This document shows, piece by piece, positions 27,415 through 36,208 of a stretch of DNA of 64,000 nucleotides (positions within the stretch are counted from its first letter, which is position 1; the number at the start of each line of letters is the position of its first letter). The position numbers were made by a program, and so were the translations under genes. Source of the DNA: Stenotrophomonas rhizophila (GTDB taxonomy: Bacteria; Pseudomonadota; Gammaproteobacteria; Xanthomonadales; Xanthomonadaceae); contig NZ_RCDC01000008.1 in the NCBI RefSeq assembly GCF_003651185.1, positions 1 to 64,000 of the forward strand, in the 5' to 3' direction. The notes under the pieces were generated by a model. It was given only the letters and a program-made list of their open reading frames with translations. It did not search any database and was not told the DNA's origin.

Positions 27415-30400
27415 CGCAGGGCTCCTTCCTCGTCAAAGCCCGGGAACACACGGCCTTCGCGCACCGCGGTGAACACCACGAAGCTGTTGTGCAGCAATTG
27501 TCGGTAGCTGTCCGCGCTGGCGAACGGATCATGGCCACGCAGCGCGAGCTGGTAGCCGGCGCCGGTGGATTCGCCCCAGGTGCGGTCGCTGCCATGCCAC
27601 TTGGCGCGGCCCTCGGCTTCGCGCTTGGCCGCGGCGGCGGTGTACAGCACCCAGCCGGTGGACGGGCCGTACAACAGCGGCGCGCGCAGCCCTTCGCTGC
27701 GCAGCTGCAGCAGGCGCCGCAGCACCTCGTGCGCCCGTTCGGCCTCCAGCGGCGGCAGCGTGTGCGGGCCCAGCCCGTCATCGCCCGCGTCGTGGAACTG
27801 GACCAGCGGCTGTGGGTCGCCGGCGGCGTTGGCGAGCAGCCAGTCCAGGCCCTGGCGGATCGCGGCACGGCCATTGAGCGGGCCCGGGCGCAGGCGCACC
27901 AGGCCATGCGGATGCAGGCCATCGACGCGGCCGTGCAGACGCACCCCGTCGATATCCACTTCGTAGCGGCGGCTGCCGGCCGCGGTACCGGCCTGCCACT
28001 GCGCCAGCGCCTGTGCGTAGGGTTCGGTCTGCGCCTGCAGCAGGGCGAACTGACGCTCCCCCAGTGCACCGGAGGGCAGCAGCGCACGCGCGCGCAGCCG
28101 GGGGTACAGCGGCGCGGCATCCTCGTCGAGGGTGGCCTCGATCACCGCCTGCTGCAGCAGTACGGTATCGCCACCGCGCGCCGCCATCACCAACGGCTCC
28201 ACATCCTCGGCGTTGTCCACGTCGTCGGGCAGGCGCAGGCCGAGCCGTTGCGAGAGGAACTGGCTGGCCGGATCGGTGAGGAAGCGACGCAGCGCATCCA
28301 CGCTCAGTTCCGCCTCGCCCACCACGCTCTCCATCGGTGGCAGTGGCCGTGCGAACCAGGGCGCCAGCGCACGCCGTGTGCCGCCAAGCGAGCCGGCGGC
28401 CGGGTGCCATTGCTGGCGGTAGCTGAAACGTCGCGGTTCCTCACCGCCCCCGAACGCCGCCGGTGCGAACGGCTGCAGCGAGTGCCGCACGGTCATCCGC
28501 TTGGCGGCCGCGGGCGGCTCCAGGTGGTACTCGGCGGCGGCATCGATCAGCTCGCTGACCAGCACCGACGGCTCGCGCACGCTGCCATCGCGCGGATCGG
28601 CGCCCAGGTAGCTCAGGTAGAACACGTCCTGCGCCGAGGCGAACAGCTGCAGGAACAGGAAGCGGTCGTCCTCGCGCAGCGAGCGGTCGCCATGCCGGCG
28701 CTTGTCGGTGCCCAGTTCGGCGGTGAGCTGGTTGAGCCCCGCAGCCGGGTCGCGGCGCGGGAAATCGCCATCGTTCAGCCCGAGCACGCAGATCACCCGG
28801 AACGGCAGCAGGCGCATCGGCACCATCCGCCCGAAGCTGACGCCGCCGGTCAGCAGCGGCGCACGCGTATCGGCCTGCGCAAGCACGCCGGCGAAATGCG
28901 CGCGCAGCACCTCCGGCGGCACGTCGCCCTCGAAGCCGGCGGTGTCAGCGTCACGGGCGAACTCGTTGATCAGTTTGCGCAGCCGCTCCAGCGCGCGCTG
29001 GCTGTTGGCGGCCTGCGGGGGCTCCGGCAGCAGCGCATCGAGCAGCGCCAGCAGACGCTGCCGCCACTGGCCAGGCGACATCGCCTCTCCCAACGCCTTC
29101 TGGTACCGCGCCAGCACCCGCAGCAGGCCGAGCAGGCGGTCCAGCGCATCCAGCGCGCTGCCTTCCAGCTCCGGCCACGGCGCGACCCCGGCGATATCGC
29201 CGTCGCTGCCGCTGGCATGGCCGAGCAGCAGGCGATCGAGTGCGAACTGCCAGGTGAAGGCATCATCGGCCGGGGCCTGGTGCTGGCCGCGATGGGTCGC
29301 ATCCAGCCCCCAGCGCGCGCCGGCGGCCTGCAGCCAGTCGTGCAGGCGGTCGAACGCCGCCGCATCCAGACCGGCCGCTTCGGCCAGCGGCGCGCTGGCG
29401 AGCAGATCCAGCACTTCGTTCAAGCCGAAGCGCGAGACCGGCAACCCGAGCAGGTGCACGAACACATCGGCCAGTGGCTCACCCGCCAGCGGGCTGGTGT
29501 CGGCCAGCGCATAGGGAATGTGGTCATCGCCGCCGCCGCGCCCGCCGAACACCGCTTCCAGGTAGGGCACGTAGGGATCGATGTCCGGCGCCAGCACCGC
29601 GATCTCGCGCGCCTGCAGCGGCGGATCGAAGCGCGGGTCCTGGAGCAGGCCGCGCAGCTGGTCGTGCAGCACCTGCAGTTCGCGCAGGCGGGTATGGCAG
29701 GCATGCACCTGCAGGCTGGGGTCGTCGTAGCGCAGCGCCTCGCGCAGAGGCCCGGCGGGCTGCCCGCGGCGGTGGAACAGGTCGCGCTGCAGGCGATGCA
29801 GCAGGCTGTCGGACAGGCCGCCGGCGTCCATGTCCGGGCGCGCGTCCTCTTCGGGATCATCGTAGGCGGCGATCTCACCGGAGGGGTGCACGACCTCGTA
29901 GCTGCCCAGCACCGCCATGAAGTCGCGGCCCGCCGCGCCCCAGGCCTGCAGCAGGCGGTTCTCGCCGGCCGCCTCGCCGAACGGATCGGGCGCGCCGCTG
30001 CGCAGCTTCTCGCCCAGGGTCTGCAGATCGCCCCAGTAGGCCTGGGTCGGTGTGGGCAGATAGAAGTGCATCGTGCCGACCCGGGCCTGGGTGGCCATCA
30101 CCCGCAGCACGTCCGGGGAGATGTTGAGCGTGGCGAAGGCGAACACCCGCGCCGGCAGGCCCTGCGGCAGCGGTTGGCCAGCGCCCTCGAAACGGGCGAG
30201 ATAGGCATCGATGCGGCGCGCACGGTACTGCTTGCCGCTGGCGATATGCCGCCACAGGATCGCCTGCGGGTCGTTCGGTGCCGCGCCGGCCTCCCAACGC
30301 AGCAGCCAATCGCGGCGCCAGGCCTGGTACTTCTCGAACACCGAGGCCAGCTCGGCGGCCAGCGCCCACGGCTTGAGCGGATCGGCCGCGGACAGATACG

Positions 30401-30758
30401 CCTGCAGGGCCGCCATCGGCGGCTGCGCCATCAGCACCGGGTCACGCAGCGCGGCGTACAGCCTCCAGCGCAGGCCCTCGGCATTGAGATCGTCATGTTC
30501 GCCGGGCACGTTGGCGTTGAGGGCGCGGGCGACCAGCTCACCGGGGGTGAGGAACTTCAGGTTGGCGGCAATGCCATACTCGGCCGCCAGGGTCGATTGC
30601 AGCCAGCGGCGCATCGCGACCTGCGGGATCAGGACCACCTCCGGCACCAGGATCGATTGGCCCGGCACGGGCGTGCGCAGCGTCGTGGCCAGCAGGGCGG
30701 CCAGCACATCGAGCGAGTTGGAGTGGTACAGGCGGAAGTCTGAAGCGGCGTCGGTCAT
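27411..30758 (-). CDS. recC: RecBCD gamma subunit RecC
   Basis: The 1115-residue subunit that splits the DNA strands and recognises the recombination hotspot. LYHSNSLDVLAALLATTL and LVPEVVLIPQVAMRRWLQ at the N-terminus, and VCVLGLNDGDFPRRDPAAGLN and CHTRLRELQVLHDQL inside, are RecC hallmarks. The start ATG 30758 was chosen over a longer reading that lacks family similarity. Order is recC-recB-recD with no ptrA in between, unlike E. coli. It heads the operon, divergent from mlaF. Confidence 0.95.
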   Translation of the reverse strand: MTDAASDFRLYHSNSLDVLAALLATTLRTPVPGQSILVPEVVLIPQVAMRRWLQSTLAAEYGIAANLKFLTPGELVARALNANVPGEHDDLNAEGLRWRLYAALRDPVLMAQPPMAALQAYLSAADPLKPWALAAELASVFEKYQAWRRDWLLRWEAGAAPNDPQAILWRHIASGKQYRARRIDAYLARFEGAGQPLPQGLPARVFAFATLNISPDVLRVMATQARVGTMHFYLPTPTQAYWGDLQTLGEKLRSGAPDPFGEAAGENRLLQAWGAAGRDFMAVLGSYEVVHPSGEIAAYDDPEEDARPDMDAGGLSDSLLHRLQRDLFHRRGQPAGPLREALRYDDPSLQVHACHTRLRELQVLHDQLRGLLQDPRFDPPLQAREIAVLAPDIDPYVPYLEAVFGGRGGGDDHIPYALADTSPLAGEPLADVFVHLLGLPVSRFGLNEVLDLLASAPLAEAAGLDAAAFDRLHDWLQAAGARWGLDATHRGQHQAPADDAFTWQFALDRLLLGHASGSDGDIAGVAPWPELEGSALDALDRLLGLLRVLARYQKALGEAMSPGQWRQRLLALLDALLPEPPQAANSQRALERLRKLINEFARDADTAGFEGDVPPEVLRAHFAGVLAQADTRAPLLTGGVSFGRMVPMRLLPFRVICVLGLNDGDFPRRDPAAGLNQLTAELGTDKRRHGDRSLREDDRFLFLQLFASAQDVFYLSYLGADPRDGSVREPSVLVSELIDAAAEYHLEPPAAAKRMTVRHSLQPFAPAAFGGGEEPRRFSYRQQWHPAAGSLGGTRRALAPWFARPLPPMESVVGEAELSVDALRRFLTDPASQFLSQRLGLRLPDDVDNAEDVEPLVMAARGGDTVLLQQAVIEATLDEDAAPLYPRLRARALLPSGALGERQFALLQAQTEPYAQALAQWQAGTAAGSRRYEVDIDGVRLHGRVDGLHPHGLVRLRPGPLNGRAAIRQGLDWLLANAAGDPQPLVQFHDAGDDGLGPHTLPPLEAERAHEVLRRLLQLRSEGLRAPLLYGPSTGWVLYTAAAAKREAEGRAKWHGSDRTWGESTGAGYQLALRGHDPFASADSYRQLLHNSFVVFTAVREGRVFPGFDEEGALR

Positions 30759-30908
30759 CGCAGGAGTGTGCCGCAGCCCGCGCACGAACGCAGCGCTGGC
30801 CGGTGTCCGGACGCGGAAAAGCCCGTGGCCGATACCGGCCCGACACGCTGTGTTGCAGCCCACGGCCTGGTTGCCGGGGCGCTGCCCTCACCTGCCCGTG
30901 CGACAATA

Positions 30909-30921
30909 CTGCACGGTGCAG
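30909..30921. promoter_or_regulatory. Short palindrome in the recC-mlaF divergent region
   Basis: CTGCAC-G-GTGCAG is a perfect 6-bp dyad within the 215-bp gap between recC and mlaF. Its position suits an operator for either gene, but no regulator can be assigned. I see no convincing -35/-10 pair for mlaF. Confidence 0.35.
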
Positions 30922-30973
30922 TTCGGTTATGTTCAGCCGTTCACCACGATCTTACAACGTTGGAATTTTGTTA

Positions 30974-31771
30974 ATGGCGCTCATGACGGTTTCCGAAGAG
31001 AGTCTGGTGCAGTTGTCCAACGTCCGCATAGACCGCGGCGGACGTACGATCCTGCGCGACGTTTCGCTGACCGTTCCGCGCGGCAGCATCACGGCCGTGC
31101 TCGGCCCGTCGGGCAGTGGCAAGTCCACCCTGCTGGCCGCGTTGACCGGTGAGCTGCGGCCGGTTGCCGGCGAGGTCACCCTGTTCGGCCAGCCCATCCC
31201 GACCGGCGCACGCGCGCTGTTGGAGATGCGCAAGAGCGTGGGCGTGCTGCTGCAGGGCAACGGCCTGCTGACCGACCTGACCGTGGCCGAGAACGTGGCG
31301 CTGCCGCTGCGCACCCACACCCGCCTGCCCAAGCCCGTATTGCGCCGCCTGGTGCAGATGAAGCTGCACGCGGTCGGCCTGCTGGCCGCTGCCGATGCCT
31401 GGCCGCGCGAGCTGTCCGGCGGCATGGCGCGCCGTGTGGCCCTGGCCCGCGCGCTGGCACTGGACCCGCCGCTGATGATCTACGACGAGCCGCTGACCGG
31501 GCTGGATCCGATCGCCTCGGGCGTGATCATGAGCCTGATCCAGCGCCTCAACCACAGCCTGGGGCTGACCAGCATCATCGTCAGCCACCACGTGCACGAG
31601 ACCCTGCCGATCTGCGACCAGGTGATCGCGATCGCCAACGGCGGCATCGTGTTCCAGGGCAGCCCGGCCGCGCTCGAATCCAGCCAGGACCCGCTGCTGC
31701 GGCAGTTCCTGCATGGTGAGCCGGACGGCCCGATCCCGTTTGATGCCGCACCGCGTGCGAGGGTTGCCTGA
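30974..31771 (+). CDS. mlaF: Phospholipid transport ATPase MlaF
   Basis: The cytoplasmic ATPase of the Mla system, which moves phospholipids between the membranes to keep the outer leaflet asymmetric. 265 residues: Walker A GPSGSGKST, signature LSGGMARRVALARAL, Walker B LMIYDEPLTGLDP. ATG 30974 and ATG 30983 are both possible starts. Its TGA shares one base with the mlaE start (TGATG). Confidence 0.94.
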   Translation: MALMTVSEESLVQLSNVRIDRGGRTILRDVSLTVPRGSITAVLGPSGSGKSTLLAALTGELRPVAGEVTLFGQPIPTGARALLEMRKSVGVLLQGNGLLTDLTVAENVALPLRTHTRLPKPVLRRLVQMKLHAVGLLAAADAWPRELSGGMARRVALARALALDPPLMIYDEPLTGLDPIASGVIMSLIQRLNHSLGLTSIIVSHHVHETLPICDQVIAIANGGIVFQGSPAALESSQDPLLRQFLHGEPDGPIPFDAAPRARVA

Positions 31772-32520
31772 TGCCGTTCGTTGACGCCACCCGCTCGCTC
31801 GGTCGCGCCGGCCTGTTCTCGCTGACGGTGCTGCGCGGCTCGCTGCCGACCGCCGATTTCCTGGCCGAGCTGACCCGCGAGATCTACAAGATCGGTGCAC
31901 GTTCGCTGCCGATCATCGCCGTGGGCGGTGCCTTCGTGGGCCTGGTGCTGACCCTGCAGGGCTACCGCACGCTGACCACCTTCGGTGCCGCCGATGCCTT
32001 GTCCACGCTGCTCGGCCTGTCGCTGTACCGCGAACTGGCCCCGGTGCTCACCGCGCTGCTGTTCATCGGCCGCGCCGGCAGCTCGATCGCCGCCGAGCTG
32101 GGCCTGATGCGGGCCACCGACCAGATCAAGGCCCTGGAGCTGATGGCGATCGACCCGGTCGCCAAGGTCGTTGCCCCGCGCTTCTGGGCGGCGGTACTGA
32201 CCGTGCCGCTGCTGACCGGCATCTTCTGTTCACTGGCGATCAGTGCCAGCTACTTCGAGGCCGTGCACGTGCTCGGCCTGGACAATGGCGTGTTCTGGTC
32301 GGCGCTGAGCAACAGCGTGGACTTCTGGGACGACTTCGGCATGGCGATGCTGAAGTCGGCGATCTTCGGCGGCACGGCAGCCCTGGTGGCCTCCTATGTC
32401 GGTTTCCATGCCGAACCCACCATCGAAGGCACCTCGGTCGCCACCACGCGTGCGGTGGTCAACGCCTCGCTGCTGGTGCTGGTCTTCAACTTCGTGCTGT
32501 CCGCCATGATGTTCCAGTAG
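31771..32520 (+). CDS. mlaE: Phospholipid transport permease MlaE
   Basis: The inner-membrane permease partner of MlaF, 249 residues, with five or six hydrophobic segments. GGAFVGLVLTLQGYRTL, LYRELAPVLTALLFIGRAGSSIAAELG and MRATDQIKALELMAIDP are family signatures. Its TAG stop is part of a SMAG palindrome, which separates it from mlaD by 81 bp. Confidence 0.95.
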   Translation: MPFVDATRSLGRAGLFSLTVLRGSLPTADFLAELTREIYKIGARSLPIIAVGGAFVGLVLTLQGYRTLTTFGAADALSTLLGLSLYRELAPVLTALLFIGRAGSSIAAELGLMRATDQIKALELMAIDPVAKVVAPRFWAAVLTVPLLTGIFCSLAISASYFEAVHVLGLDNGVFWSALSNSVDFWDDFGMAMLKSAIFGGTAALVASYVGFHAEPTIEGTSVATTRAVVNASLLVLVFNFVLSAMMFQ

Positions 32521-32541
32521 GTACCGACCGTGGGTCGGTAC
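32517..32541. repeat. SMAG-type GTAG palindrome between mlaE and mlaD
   Basis: GTAG (32517-32520) followed by perfect 9-bp arms, 32521-32529 and 32533-32541, with a GTG loop. The GTAG head plus short hairpin is the form of SMAG elements of S. maltophilia. The mlaE stop codon is inside the element. In the mRNA the hairpin could protect the 3' end of mlaF-mlaE or change the ratio of the two halves of the operon. Confidence 0.75.
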
Positions 32542-32601
32542 GCAAAGACTTCCCGCCCGGACACCTGTCCAGGCACCTGACAAAGAACAGTGAGATATCC
32601 C

Positions 32602-33129
32602 ATGGCCATCCGCGGTCCCAGACTCGAATTTTCCGTCGGCGCGTTCCTGCTGCTGGCGCTGGCCTCGCTGCTGGTGCTGGCCGTGGCCTCCACCAATCAA
32701 CGGTGGGGCACCGGTGGCAGCGGCTACGAACTCAAGGCGCGCTTCACCCAGATCGGCCAGCTGCGCAAGCAGGCCCCGGTCAAGATCGGCGGCGTCACCA
32801 TCGGCCAGGTCTCGGGCATCGAACTGGATCCCCAGAAGTTCGACTCGATCGTGACCCTCAAGCTCGACGGCAAGTTCAAGGATCTGCCCGCCGACACCTC
32901 GGCCGGCATCTTCACCAGCGGTTTGCTCGGCGAGAGCTATATCGGACTGCAGCCGGGCGGAGATCCGGACGTACTCAAGTCCGGCGACGAGATCGTCTTC
33001 ACCCAGCCGGCGGTGGACCTGCTGCAGCTGGTCGGCAAGTACATGTTCAGCGGTCCGGCCAACACCGGTGGCGCTGACTCCCACGATGGCAACGGCGCGC
33101 CCGCGCCTGCAACGGAACCGCAACCATGA
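32602..33129 (+). CDS. mlaD: Phospholipid transport MCE protein MlaD
   Basis: A 175-residue inner-membrane protein with one N-terminal membrane helix (FSVGAFLLLALASLLVLAV) and one MCE domain in the periplasm (KARFTQIGQLRKQAPVKIGGV, then GLLGESYIGLQPGG). MlaD hexamers form the lipid channel above MlaFE. ATG 32602 (MAIRGPRLEF) is preferred to GTG 32590. Its stop overlaps the mlaC start (ATGA). Confidence 0.94.
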   Translation: MAIRGPRLEFSVGAFLLLALASLLVLAVASTNQRWGTGGSGYELKARFTQIGQLRKQAPVKIGGVTIGQVSGIELDPQKFDSIVTLKLDGKFKDLPADTSAGIFTSGLLGESYIGLQPGGDPDVLKSGDEIVFTQPAVDLLQLVGKYMFSGPANTGGADSHDGNGAPAPATEPQP

Positions 33130-33788
33130 AAAAGACCCTGATCCCGGCACTGCTGGCCTCGGCCCTGCTCGCCGCCACGCCCTCTCTCTCCTTCGCCCAG
33201 GCCGCCCCGGCGGCCGCTGCCGCCCAGCAGGGCCAGGCCAGCAAGGCCGTGATGGACGCCAGCACCCGCATCCTGACCTCGCTGCAGCAGCGCCGCACCG
33301 AGTTCCGGGCCAACCCGGCCGTGCTGCGTGACTTCATCAACAGCGAGCTCAACAAGACCTTCGACCGTGACTACGCCGCCCGCCTCGTGCTGGGCGTGCA
33401 CGGCCGCGGCGCCTCCGATGCCGACGTCAAGCTGTTCGCCGATGCGATGGCCGACAACCTGATGCAGCGCTACGGCTCGGCCCTGCTCGAGATCCAGGGC
33501 AAGCCGACCTTCCGCCTGAAGACCGAGTCGCCGCTGCCGGGCAACCGTGGCGTGCGCGTGTCCACCGAGCTGATCCGCGCCGGCAGCGAGCCGACCCCGG
33601 TCGACTACCTGATGCGCAACGTCAACGGCCAGTGGAAGATCTTCGATGTGATGATCGAAGGCATCTCCTACGTGCAGACCTTCAAGACCCAGTTCGACGC
33701 CCCGCTGCGCCAGAAGTCGATCCAGCAGGTCGCCACCGAACTGCGCAACGGCAGCATGCAGGCCGGGCAGGCCCCGCGTGGCAAGTAA
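33126..33788 (+). CDS. mlaC: Periplasmic phospholipid-binding protein MlaC
   Basis: The soluble periplasmic lipid shuttle between MlaA and MlaD, 220 residues. Signal peptide about residues 1-24 (ending SFAQA), then the Tol_Tol_Ttg2 domain with FDRDYAARLVLGVHGRGAS and VDYLMRNVNGQWKIFDVMIEGIS. It overlaps mlaB by 11 bp. Confidence 0.94.
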   Translation: MKKTLIPALLASALLAATPSLSFAQAAPAAAAAQQGQASKAVMDASTRILTSLQQRRTEFRANPAVLRDFINSELNKTFDRDYAARLVLGVHGRGASDADVKLFADAMADNLMQRYGSALLEIQGKPTFRLKTESPLPGNRGVRVSTELIRAGSEPTPVDYLMRNVNGQWKIFDVMIEGISYVQTFKTQFDAPLRQKSIQQVATELRNGSMQAGQAPRGK

Positions 33789-34089
33789 CAGCGCCAGCGT
33801 GCAACGCAACGGCACCTCGCTGGTGTTCAGCGGGGAGCTCGACCGCGCGGCGGTGACGGCTCTGTGGCCCTCGCTGACCGCGCTGGACGGCGTGCAGCAG
33901 GTGGATCTGGCGGCGGTGAGCCGGCTCGACAGCGCCGGTCTGGCGCTGCTGGCCGAGCTGGCCGCACGCCTGCGTGCAGACGGGACCCCACCGACGATCG
34001 TCGGCAGCCCGGACGGTTTCACCGACCTCAGTGCCGCCTACCGGTTGGCACCCACCCTGGATTTCCATGCCCTTTCTGCGGCGAGCTGA
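33778..34089 (+). CDS. mlaB: STAS-domain protein MlaB
   Basis: A 103-residue cytoplasmic STAS protein that stabilises MlaFE. Recognisable elements are LVFSGELDRAAVTALW and VDLAAVSRLDSAGLALLAEL, the latter carrying the conserved Asp-Ser/Thr loop. The start GTG 33778 lies inside the end of mlaC. The stop is one base before the mlaA ATG. Confidence 0.9.
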   Translation: MASNSASVQRNGTSLVFSGELDRAAVTALWPSLTALDGVQQVDLAAVSRLDSAGLALLAELAARLRADGTPPTIVGSPDGFTDLSAAYRLAPTLDFHALSAAS

Positions 34090-34090
34090 C

Positions 34091-35092
34091 ATGAACGTCA
34101 TACGCACCCTCCCCCTCCTCGTGCTGGCGCTGGCCTTGAGCGCCTGTGCCGGCAAACCCGCACGCGACAGCGCACCGGTCAGCGTCGAGGTCGCCCCCGT
34201 GACGGCACCGACGACCGCGACGGCCGACGTCGATGCCGTACCGGCCGATATCGTCGCCGACACGACGCCCCCCGCTGCTCAGGCCGGCACCGACCCGGCC
34301 ACCGCGCCAGTCAGTGGCGGCACCGCACCGACCAATGCCGAGGACGATTTTGCCGCGCTGTATGGTGGCCCGGCCCCGACCGCGGAGGGCAGTGAAGGCG
34401 GCAGTACGGCCTACGATCCCTGGGAACCCTTCAACCGCAAGGTGCACAGTTTCAACAACGTGGTCGACCGCGCCGTGGCACGACCGCTTGCCACTGCGTA
34501 CACGCGTGTGGTGCCACGTTTCGCCCGTACCGGCGTGACCAACTTCTTCAGCAATCTGCGGGCACCGGTGACCATCACCAACCAGGTGCTGCAGGGTCGC
34601 CCTGGCGATGCGTGGGACAGTCTGGGGCGGTTCCTGATGAACTCCACGCTGGGCGTGGGTGGCTTGTTCGATCCGGCCAGCAAGGCGATGGTGCCGCGAC
34701 GCAGCGAGGACTTCGGCCAGACCCTGGGTGCCTGGGGCTGGCGCGGCTCGCGCTATGTGGAGCTGCCGTTCTTCGGCCCGCGTACCGTGCGCGACGTGTT
34801 CGGCCTGGCGGGCGACATTCCGCTCTCGCCGATCCGTACCATTGAAGAAGACAAGATTCGTATCGGTCTTCAGGGTCTGCAGCTGGTGGACATGCGATCG
34901 CAGTTGATGGCGCTGGATGACATCCGCGACAACGCCGTGGACGAGTACGCCCTCACCCGCGATGCGTGGCTGCAACGTCGCAACTACCAGATCGAGAACG
35001 ACCTGCGTGGCAAGCACGCGCGCGGCAAGGACGCCGACGACACCGCACCGATTCCGGTCGATGCGATGCCGATGCCGAACTGGGGCAACTGA
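34091..35092 (+). CDS. mlaA: Outer-membrane phospholipid transport lipoprotein MlaA (VacJ)
   Basis: The outer-membrane lipoprotein that removes misplaced phospholipids from the outer leaflet, 333 residues. The lipobox ends LSAC with Cys19. An unusually long Ala/Pro/Thr-rich linker (about residues 20-105) precedes the MlaA domain, which starts YDPWEPFNRKVHSFNNVVD and includes NFFSNLRAPVTITNQVLQG. In E. coli mlaA is elsewhere; here it is the last gene of one mlaFEDCBA unit ending at a strong terminator. Confidence 0.94.
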   Translation: MNVIRTLPLLVLALALSACAGKPARDSAPVSVEVAPVTAPTTATADVDAVPADIVADTTPPAAQAGTDPATAPVSGGTAPTNAEDDFAALYGGPAPTAEGSEGGSTAYDPWEPFNRKVHSFNNVVDRAVARPLATAYTRVVPRFARTGVTNFFSNLRAPVTITNQVLQGRPGDAWDSLGRFLMNSTLGVGGLFDPASKAMVPRRSEDFGQTLGAWGWRGSRYVELPFFGPRTVRDVFGLAGDIPLSPIRTIEEDKIRIGLQGLQLVDMRSQLMALDDIRDNAVDEYALTRDAWLQRRNYQIENDLRGKHARGKDADDTAPIPVDAMPMPNWGN

Positions 35093-35101
35093 ACCCCCAC
35101 G

Positions 35102-35130
35102 AAAAAGCCCCGCCGAAGCGGGGCTTTTTT
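35102..35130. terminator. Bidirectional intrinsic terminator after mlaA
   Basis: A 12-bp stem (35102-35113 with 35118-35129) around a CGAA loop, followed by T-run 35125-35130 and preceded by an A-run. It can therefore stop mla transcription and transcripts arriving from the convergent glutathione peroxidase gene. Confidence 0.92.
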
Positions 35131-35149
35131 GTGTTTCCGGGTCCGCCGA

Positions 35150-35710
35150 TCAGGCCGCCAGCGCCGCGTCGATCGCCGCGACCAGGCGTGCGTCATCGGC
35201 CGGCACGTCCGGGGCGAAGCGCGCGATGACCTGACCATCGCGGCCGACCAGGAACTTCTCGAAGTTCCACAGCACGCCCGGGGCGGCGTTGACTACCAGC
35301 TCCGGATACTTGGCCACGGCGCCCTGCAGCTTCTCGCGCATCGGGCCTTCGCCGGTGGCGGCCGGCTGCGCGGCGGTCAGCTGCTGGTACAGCGGATGGG
35401 TGTCCTCACCGGCGACGCTGATCTTGGCGAACATCGGGAAGCTGACGTTGTATTCCAGCTGGCAGAACTGCTGGATATCCGCTTCGCTGCCCGGCTCCTG
35501 GGCCAGGAAGTTGTTGGCCGGGAAGCCCAGCACTTCCAGGCCGGCGGCCTGCTTGTCGGCGTACAGCGCCTGCAGGCCTTCGTACTGCGGGGTCAGGCCA
35601 CACTTGGAGGCGACGTTGACGACCAGCAGCACCTTGCCGCGGTAGTCGGCCAGCGAGGTCGGCTGACCTTCGATGGTGGTCACGGGGATGTCGTAGACGG
35701 TCTGGCTCAC
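35150..35710 (-). CDS. Glutathione peroxidase family protein
   Basis: A thiol peroxidase of 186 residues that reduces peroxides with glutathione or thioredoxin. The active-site cysteine lies in NVASKCGLTPQYEGL (cysteine, not selenocysteine), the glutamine in FPANNFLAQEPG and the tryptophan in LWNFEKFLVGRDG. No signal peptide, so cytoplasmic. The start is GTG 35710, nine bases after AAGGAA; other upstream starts lack family similarity. It runs toward mlaA and shares its terminator. Confidence 0.92.
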   Translation of the reverse strand: MSQTVYDIPVTTIEGQPTSLADYRGKVLLVVNVASKCGLTPQYEGLQALYADKQAAGLEVLGFPANNFLAQEPGSEADIQQFCQLEYNVSFPMFAKISVAGEDTHPLYQQLTAAQPAATGEGPMREKLQGAVAKYPELVVNAAPGVLWNFEKFLVGRDGQVIARFAPDVPADDARLVAAIDAALAA

Positions 35711-35766
35711 GGCAGGTTCCTTGCGTTGGATCAGGGGAGGCACAGCATAGCCGTGCCGTGGGGAGG

Positions 35767-36123
35767 TCAGTCGACGCAGATCGTGCCTAGGGTCACGCCG
35801 CCATCGATGCGCTGGCGGCAGCCGAAGTTCTGGCTGACATCGCGCTGGCAGACGCCACGCGCGGCCGTTCCCGGTGCGGCATCGCCGGTGGCCAGGCACT
35901 GGCCGGTGCAGTCGGCCTTGGCGCTGCAGGCCTTGCCGGCATCCGCGTAGGGCACCACACACTGCACGCGCTGCAGGCGACCCAGCGGCTGCAGGCTGCC
36001 ACCGGCGGCGGTGCATTCGGCGGCGCTGGGCGTGGCAGGCGTGGTTGCGGTGGTATCGGCAGGCGGTGTGCTGCTGCACCCGGCCAGGGCGAACAGGAGG
36101 GACAGCATCAGGGTCAGACGCAT
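35767..36123 (-). CDS. Small cysteine-rich lipoprotein
   Basis: 118 residues with a lipoprotein signal (LFALAGC, Cys16), a short Thr/Pro/Ala linker, then a domain with eight cysteines (positions 37, 55, 66, 72, 76, 92, 102, 116), enough for four disulfides. A good AAGGAA ribosome site precedes ATG 36123. I do not recognise a function. It lies between rmuC and the peroxidase on the same strand. Confidence 0.8.
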   Translation of the reverse strand: MRLTLMLSLLFALAGCSSTPPADTTATTPATPSAAECTAAGGSLQPLGRLQRVQCVVPYADAGKACSAKADCTGQCLATGDAAPGTAARGVCQRDVSQNFGCRQRIDGGVTLGTICVD

Positions 36124-36208
36124 GGGCGGTTCCTTGAAAGGTTGAAGACGGCAGGGAAAAGACGTGCCGCGCAGCATGCGCGATCACCTGCATGCACGGC
36201 GTCGGCGT

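Noticed and set aside
23815..30743. Two very long plus-strand frames opposite recB and recC
   Set aside because: Antisense of intact RecB and RecC; composition is that of reversed GC-rich codons.
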